Shown in pieces: positions 59,611 to 64,000 of a DNA stretch of 64,000 bases. This DNA comes from Mycolicibacterium frederiksbergense. Its GTDB lineage: Bacteria; Actinomycetota; Actinomycetes; Mycobacteriales; Mycobacteriaceae. Location: positions 5,192,249 to 5,256,248 of the forward strand of contig NZ_CP038799.1 of assembly GCF_012223425.1 (NCBI RefSeq). The letters are read 5' to 3'. The translations under genes and the position numbers were made by a program. Within the stretch, counting starts at the first letter, position 1. Each line of letters starts with the position of its first letter. The notes beneath the pieces are model-generated. The model searched no databases and was not told the origin of the DNA. It saw only the letters and a list, made by a program, of their open reading frames with translations.

Positions 59611-61086
59611 GTGACGATCGACCCCAGAACCCCGGTGCTCGTCGGGTACGGACAGGTCAACCAGCGCGACGAGAGTTCGACGACCGAACCCGTCGACCTG
59701 ATGGAGGCTGCCGCCCGCGCCGCCGCCGATCCCCGGGTGCTCGCCGCCGTCGACTCGGTGCGGGTGGTCAATCTGCTGTCCTGGCGCTACCGCGATCCCG
59801 GCCTGCTGCTCGCGCAACGTATCGGCGCCCAGAACGCGGCCACCCGGTACACGCCGATCGGCGGCAACGTGCCGCAGTCACTGGTGAACCAGGCCTGCCT
59901 GGACATCCAGCAGGGCCGCAACGATGTGGTGCTCATCAGCGGCGGCGAGACGTGGCGCTCGCGGACCCGGCTACGGGCCCGCGGTGAGAAACTGGTCGGC
60001 ACCAAGCAGGACGAATCGGTGGCGCCGGCGCCCGGCTCCGATGACGAATTCCAGCTGGCCGGGCCCGGTGAGTTGCGCATCCATCTGGACCGACCGGCGT
60101 TCGTGTACCCCATGTTCGAGCAGGCGCTCCGGATCGCGGCGGGCGCCAGCCCGCAGGAACACCAGCAGCGCATCGGTGAACTGTGGTCACGATTCAGCGC
60201 GGTGGCCGCCGGCAATCCGCACGCCTGGAGCAGGGAGGCGCTCAGTGCCGAGGAGATCGCCCGACCCGGACCGAAGAACCGGATGATCAGCGCCCCGTAC
60301 ACCAAGCTGATGAACTCCAACAACATGGTCGATCAAGGTGCCGCCCTGATCCTGATGTCCGCGGAGAAGGCGACCTATCTGCAGATCCCACAGGAGCGTT
60401 GGGTGTTCCCGTACGCGGGCACCGACGCGCACGACACCTATGAGATCAGCCACCGCGCCGAGTTCCACGGATCGCCGGCCATCCGCATCGGCGGGAAGCG
60501 GGCACTGGAACTCGCCGGACTGGGCGTCGATGACATCGCCCTCGTGGACGTCTACTCGTGCTTCCCGTCCGCGGTGCAAGTCGCGGCCAACGAACTCGGC
60601 CTTGGTCTCGACGACCCACAGCGACCGCTGACCGTGACCGGCGGACTGACCTTCGCCGGCGGGCCATGGAACAACTACGTGACACATTCCATCGCCACCA
60701 TGGCCGAGCGGTTGACCGCCACACCCGGAGCGGTCGGCCTGATCACGGCCAACGGTGGCTACCTCACCAAGCACAGCTTCGGGGTCTACGGTACCCAGCC
60801 ACCCAGTGGTGGATTCCGCTGGGAAGATGTGCAATCCGACGTCGATGCCGAACCCGTCAGGGCCGCCGAGGTCGAATGGGAAGGCGTCGGCACGGTCGAA
60901 ACCTGGACCACACCGTTCGACCGCGAAGGCGTACCGGAGAAGGCGTACCTGGCGGTCCGGACACCGGCGGGCACCCGGACGCTGGCGGTTCTCAACGATC
61001 GCTCCGAGGCAGCGACCAGCGTCGCCGAGGACATCGCGGGTGTCAAGGTCACCGTACGGGCCGACGGCACGGCCACACTGGGCTGA
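59611..61086 (+). CDS. Thiolase-superfamily protein (Rv1867-like)
   Basis: The 491-residue protein has a thiolase fold and ends in a C-terminal OB-like domain (about 410-491), the architecture of SCP-2-thiolase-like acetyl-CoA acetyltransferases of mycobacteria. Blocks seen: TPVLVGYGQVNQRD, VNQACLDIQQGRNDVVLISGGETWRSR (Cys near 92), GLGVDDIALVDVYSCFPSAVQVAANELGL, GGLTFAGGPWNNYVTHSI and TANGGYLTKHSFGVYGTQPP. It may cleave or transfer an acyl-CoA group; the degradative setting fits. GTG 59611 has GGAGAGG upstream. Size equals Rv1867. It converges on mdh. Confidence 0.83.
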   Translation: MTIDPRTPVLVGYGQVNQRDESSTTEPVDLMEAAARAAADPRVLAAVDSVRVVNLLSWRYRDPGLLLAQRIGAQNAATRYTPIGGNVPQSLVNQACLDIQQGRNDVVLISGGETWRSRTRLRARGEKLVGTKQDESVAPAPGSDDEFQLAGPGELRIHLDRPAFVYPMFEQALRIAAGASPQEHQQRIGELWSRFSAVAAGNPHAWSREALSAEEIARPGPKNRMISAPYTKLMNSNNMVDQGAALILMSAEKATYLQIPQERWVFPYAGTDAHDTYEISHRAEFHGSPAIRIGGKRALELAGLGVDDIALVDVYSCFPSAVQVAANELGLGLDDPQRPLTVTGGLTFAGGPWNNYVTHSIATMAERLTATPGAVGLITANGGYLTKHSFGVYGTQPPSGGFRWEDVQSDVDAEPVRAAEVEWEGVGTVETWTTPFDREGVPEKAYLAVRTPAGTRTLAVLNDRSEAATSVAEDIAGVKVTVRADGTATLG

Positions 61087-62082
61087 CTACAGCAGTCCCA
61101 GTGCCGCGACGGCGTCGCGTTCCGCGCGCAGCTCGGCGACCGACGCGTCGATCCGGGCGCGGGAGAACGCGTTGATGTCAAGGTTTTCCACGATCTCCCA
61201 GCGACCCTCACGCGATCGGCACGGGAACGAACACACCAGGCCCTCCTCGATGCCGTAGACACCGGGGGAGGGCAGTGCCACCGATGTCCAGTCGCCCTCG
61301 GGCGTGCCGTGCACCCAGTCGTCGATATGGTCGATGGCGCCGTTGGCCGCCGACGCCGCCGAACTCGCGCCCCGCGCCTCGATGATGGCCGTTCCGCGGC
61401 GTGCCACCGTGGGGATGAAATCGTCGGCGAGCCAACGGGTATCGGCGGCGAAGTCGGCACCGGAGCGGCCGCCGACGATCGCGTGGAAAATATCCGGGTA
61501 CTGCGTCGGCGAGTGGTTACCCCAGATGCTCATCCGGCTGATCTCGGTGACCGGCGCGCCGGTGTGTCGCGCCAGCGCCGCCACCGCGCGGTTGTGATCG
61601 AGACGGGTCAGTGCGGTGAATCGCTCGCGCGGAATGTCGGGGGCGTGCGCCGAGGCCACCAGCGCGTTGGTGTTGGCCGGGTTTCCGACGACGAGCACCC
61701 GGATGCCGGGCGACGCTCCGGCGTTGAGTGCCTTGCCGGCCGTCGCGAAGATCTGCGCGTTGGCACCGAGCAGATCAGCGCGCTCCATCCCCTTGGTGCG
61801 GGGCCTCGAGCCGATCAGCAGGGCGACGTCGACACCGTCGAATGCCCGCACCGGATCGTCGTGGATTTCGGCGCCGGCCAGCAGCGGGAAGGCACCGTCG
61901 TCGAGTTCCATCACCACGCCCTCGGCGGCACGGACGGCGTCCGGTAATTCCAGGAGTCGCAGTCGGACCGGGGTGTCGTGGCCGAGCATCGCTCCGGCCG
62001 CGATGCGGAAGAGCGCGGCGTAGCCGATCTGCCCTGCGGCGCCGGTGACGACGACAGTGATCGGTGATGGGATCGGGGACAT
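61087..62082 (-). CDS. mdh: Malate dehydrogenase (NAD)
   Basis: The 331-residue protein is a cytosolic-type malate dehydrogenase: VTGAAGQIGYAALFRIAAG, LLIGSRPRTKGMERADLL, VVGNPANTNALVAS, LTRLDHNRAVAAL and the catalytic His in SIWGNHSPTQYPD. It interconverts malate and oxaloacetate in the TCA cycle, downstream of malate synthase G (33.4 kb). ATG 62082 is preferred to the longer frame. It abuts the thiolase stop with no gap. In M. tuberculosis mdh lies elsewhere, so this placement differs from that genome. Confidence 0.95.
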   Translation of the reverse strand: MSPIPSPITVVVTGAAGQIGYAALFRIAAGAMLGHDTPVRLRLLELPDAVRAAEGVVMELDDGAFPLLAGAEIHDDPVRAFDGVDVALLIGSRPRTKGMERADLLGANAQIFATAGKALNAGASPGIRVLVVGNPANTNALVASAHAPDIPRERFTALTRLDHNRAVAALARHTGAPVTEISRMSIWGNHSPTQYPDIFHAIVGGRSGADFAADTRWLADDFIPTVARRGTAIIEARGASSAASAANGAIDHIDDWVHGTPEGDWTSVALPSPGVYGIEEGLVCSFPCRSREGRWEIVENLDINAFSRARIDASVAELRAERDAVAALGLL

Positions 62083-62106
62083 GTACCCGACCCTAGTCAA
62101 CGATTC

Positions 62107-63330
62107 CTAGACCAGTTCGGACAGCGGGACTTTGGGGTCGGCCAGTCGATCGGTGTCGATCTTCGCACCGGCGCGGATGATCGCCTTGATGTCATCGAGA
62201 CCATCCCAGATGTTCACGTTCATCCCGGCCAGTACCCGCTTCTTCTTGTCGAGCCAGAACACGGTGAACTCGCGCTTGTCGACGTCACCCCGGAACACCG
62301 CCGCGTCGTACTTCGGTGCGTGGCCGACGTATTCCATGCCGAGGTCGTACTGGTCGGTGAAGAAATACGGGAGCTCGTCATAGCTACCCGGGCTCCCGAG
62401 CATGCCGCTCACCGCGACGGCCGGTTGCTTGAGCGCGTTGGCCCAGTGTTCGGTGCGGACGCGCCCACCGAAGAGCGGATGTCGCGCGGCGGCGATGTCA
62501 CCGACGGCGTACACATCGTCGTCGCTGGTTTTCAGCGACTCGTCGACGGCCACACCGCCGTCGTCCAGCGTGAGCCCGGCTTTCTCGGCGAGCGCGATAT
62601 TGGGTTCCGCGCCGACGGCGATCAGGACCAAGTCGGCCGACACGGTGGACCCATCTGCGAGTCGCAGTCCACTCGCGGTGCCCTCGGCGGTGGTGGTGAC
62701 GGCCTCGACCGTCGTGTTCAGCCGCAGATCCACACCGTGGTCGGTGTGCAGGGCCGCGAACACCTGCGCGACCTCGGGTCCGAGGGCCCCCAGCAGGGGC
62801 AGTTCTGCGCTTTCCACAACGGTGACCTGTGCGCCACGGGTCCGGGCCACGGCGGCGACCTCCAGCCCGATCCACCCGGCGCCGACGATGGCGAGCCTGC
62901 TGCGCTCGGTCAGCGCCGACAGCAGCGCGGAGGCATCGTCGGCGGTGCGCAGTACGTGCACGCCCTCGGCGTCGGCGCCCAGCAGGTCAAGGCGGCGAGC
63001 CCGCGAGCCGGTCGCAAGCAGCAGCTTGTCGTAGTGCTCATGGCGGCCGTCATCGAAACCGACGCTGTGGCCGCCCGTGTCGATGACCTGCACGCCGGTG
63101 CCCAGGCGCAGGTCCACATCGTGCTCGGTGTACCACTCGGCGGGGTGCACGGTGAAATCCGCCAGTGACTTCTCGCCGGCGAGGTAGTCCTTGGACAGGG
63201 GCGGCCGCTCGTAGGGGAGTTGTTCTTCGTTCCCGAACAAGATGATCTTGCCTTCGAAGCCGTTGTCGCGCAGTCCTTCCGCGGCCTTGGCGCCGGCCAG
63301 GCCGGCACCGACGATGACGTATGTGGGCAT
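62107..63330 (-). CDS. Ferredoxin/rubredoxin reductase-type FAD oxidoreductase (Rv1869c-like)
   Basis: The 407-residue protein has two nucleotide sites: FAD TYVIVGAGLAGAKAAEGL with ERPPLSKDYL and NADH LAIVGAGWIGLEVAAVARTRG, plus DDDVYAVGDIAA. A C-terminal reductase domain (about 320-400) completes the BphA4/putidaredoxin reductase pattern. It passes electrons from NAD(P)H to ferredoxins serving oxygenases or cytochromes P450; the partner is not in this window. It is 24 bp upstream of mdh. Rv1869c is the M. tuberculosis counterpart. Confidence 0.9.
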   Translation of the reverse strand: MPTYVIVGAGLAGAKAAEGLRDNGFEGKIILFGNEEQLPYERPPLSKDYLAGEKSLADFTVHPAEWYTEHDVDLRLGTGVQVIDTGGHSVGFDDGRHEHYDKLLLATGSRARRLDLLGADAEGVHVLRTADDASALLSALTERSRLAIVGAGWIGLEVAAVARTRGAQVTVVESAELPLLGALGPEVAQVFAALHTDHGVDLRLNTTVEAVTTTAEGTASGLRLADGSTVSADLVLIAVGAEPNIALAEKAGLTLDDGGVAVDESLKTSDDDVYAVGDIAAARHPLFGGRVRTEHWANALKQPAVAVSGMLGSPGSYDELPYFFTDQYDLGMEYVGHAPKYDAAVFRGDVDKREFTVFWLDKKKRVLAGMNVNIWDGLDDIKAIIRAGAKIDTDRLADPKVPLSELV

Positions 63331-63351
63331 GGTGTTCTCCTTTGATCAGGG

Positions 63352-63987
63352 CTATGCGGACAGCCGCTCGCGCAGCTGTTGGTCGAGCGATGCGCGCACC
63401 AGGGCGGCAGCCAGCTCAGCGGGCCTGCCCTCGGACAGTTCGAGCAACTGTTCGGGATCGCCGGGAAGTCCAAGTTCGCGGGCCGTCCTCACTGCGCGGT
63501 CGTCGAAATAGGGCTGGGCCCATGGCCATACGTTCTGCACTTCACGCAGGAAAATGTCGGCTCCGGTGGGACCGATGCCGTCGAACTGCTGTAAGGCCTG
63601 GGCCGCGGCTCGAGGGTCATGCCCGGCTTCCTCGGCCAGGTTGCGGAGGTCACCGGAGTAGCGGTCTCTCACGGCGGTGGCGAGTTCGGTGAGCCGGGTC
63701 GCCGAACTCTCGTCGTACCGGGCGTAGCCGGCACGTCCGAACGCTGCGATCATCGTCGGCCGGTCGGCGCGCAGCACATCCGCCGGCGTGCGTAGCCCGG
63801 CACCGAACAGTTCCCGGGCGGCGGCGACCGCGACCGAGGCGGCAATGGGCTTGCTGGCCAGCATCGTCAGCGTCAGCAGCTGGAACAGCGGTTTGGGTTT
63901 GTCGCGCAGCGTGATGCAGGCCTCGTCGGCGTAGGTGGTGCCCGCCTGCTGGAGCAGGCGGCTGATCGAGGTGGTCGAGCCTGCCAT
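63352..63987 (-). CDS. HhH-GPD (endonuclease III-like) protein without lyase Lys (Rv1870c-like)
   Basis: The 211-residue protein is helical with a helix-hairpin-helix (about 138-150, FDGIGPTGADIFLREV) like that of EndoIII/MutY glycosylases. The EndoIII lysine in GRKTAN is absent: the block reads GPTGAD here. An Asp remains (FDDRAV), but no [4Fe-4S] cysteines are found. It may bind DNA without glycosylase/lyase chemistry, or be a monofunctional glycosylase. Its stop is 21 bp before the reductase start, so they may be cotranscribed. Size equals Rv1870c. Only 13 bp follow to the window edge. Confidence 0.77.
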   Translation of the reverse strand: MAGSTTSISRLLQQAGTTYADEACITLRDKPKPLFQLLTLTMLASKPIAASVAVAAARELFGAGLRTPADVLRADRPTMIAAFGRAGYARYDESSATRLTELATAVRDRYSGDLRNLAEEAGHDPRAAAQALQQFDGIGPTGADIFLREVQNVWPWAQPYFDDRAVRTARELGLPGDPEQLLELSEGRPAELAAALVRASLDQQLRERLSA

Positions 63988-64000
63988 CGGGTAGTCATAC

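Overview
The window is a GC-rich (about two thirds G+C) actinobacterial chromosome segment. Gene content and order match the Rv1815-Rv1870c part of Mycobacterium tuberculosis: secretory protease, TetR regulator, flavoprotein, BacA-like transporter, secA2, pgsA2, DUF881/Sbp genes, gcvH, garA, ftsR, resR, gcvP, glcB, guaB1, gnd, the blaI pair, the urease operon, ndh, apa, and the CoA-transferase/thiolase/ferredoxin-reductase block. Genes not known from that stretch of M. tuberculosis (a lectin-LysM protein, a second BacA paralogue, an iron-regulated gene, mdh) suggest an environmental Mycolicibacterium-type species. These matches come from recognition, not a database search. No tRNA, rRNA, insertion sequence, prophage or CRISPR array was seen.

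Layout. 1-7.2 kb: partial malQ, an MFS carrier, a two-gene SMR efflux pair, a carboxylesterase, a membrane fatty acid/sterol hydroxylase and a flavin oxidoreductase. 7.3-12 kb: lectin-LysM protein, secreted S1 protease, divergent F420-type oxidoreductase and TetR gene with two operators, then a VOC/flavoprotein pair behind a perfect KstR-type box. 12-16 kb: two tandem BacA/SbmA-like ABC exporter-fold transporters. 16-21 kb: secA2, pgsA2, DUF881-Sbp-DUF881. 21-27.6 kb: glycine cleavage and central carbon/nitrogen signalling (gcvH, garA, ftsR, BFN protein, resR, tandem glycine riboswitch, gcvP). 27.6-31.2 kb: alpha/beta hydrolase, HxlR/MFS divergent pair, EEP phosphatase-like protein.

31.2-42.2 kb (mostly minus strand): vWA membrane protein, malate synthase G, a hypothetical gene coupled to two CNNM/CorC membrane proteins with a proline-rich upstream ORF, guaB1, gnd. 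42.2-45.1 kb: BlaR-like M56 peptidase, BlaI repressor, an iron-regulated gene behind an IdeR box, then a second IdeR-like box and a terminator-bounded unit that fits the iron-sparing sRNA MrsI. 45.2-49.6 kb: ureABCFGD. 49.6-55.6 kb: ndh, LLM oxidoreductase, atypical SDR, the secreted Apa antigen, two small membrane proteins and a CPBP protease. 55.7-61.1 kb: CoA-transferase, aldehyde dehydrogenase and thiolase-like genes, apparently one degradative operon. 61.1-64 kb: mdh, a ferredoxin-type reductase and a HhH-GPD-like protein on the minus strand.

Regulatory structure is the richest part of the window: several perfect palindromes between divergent genes, long hairpins at gene ends, and a 30-bp repeat sitting in frame in the N-termini of pgsA2 and ureF, with a related single copy in a hydrolase gene.
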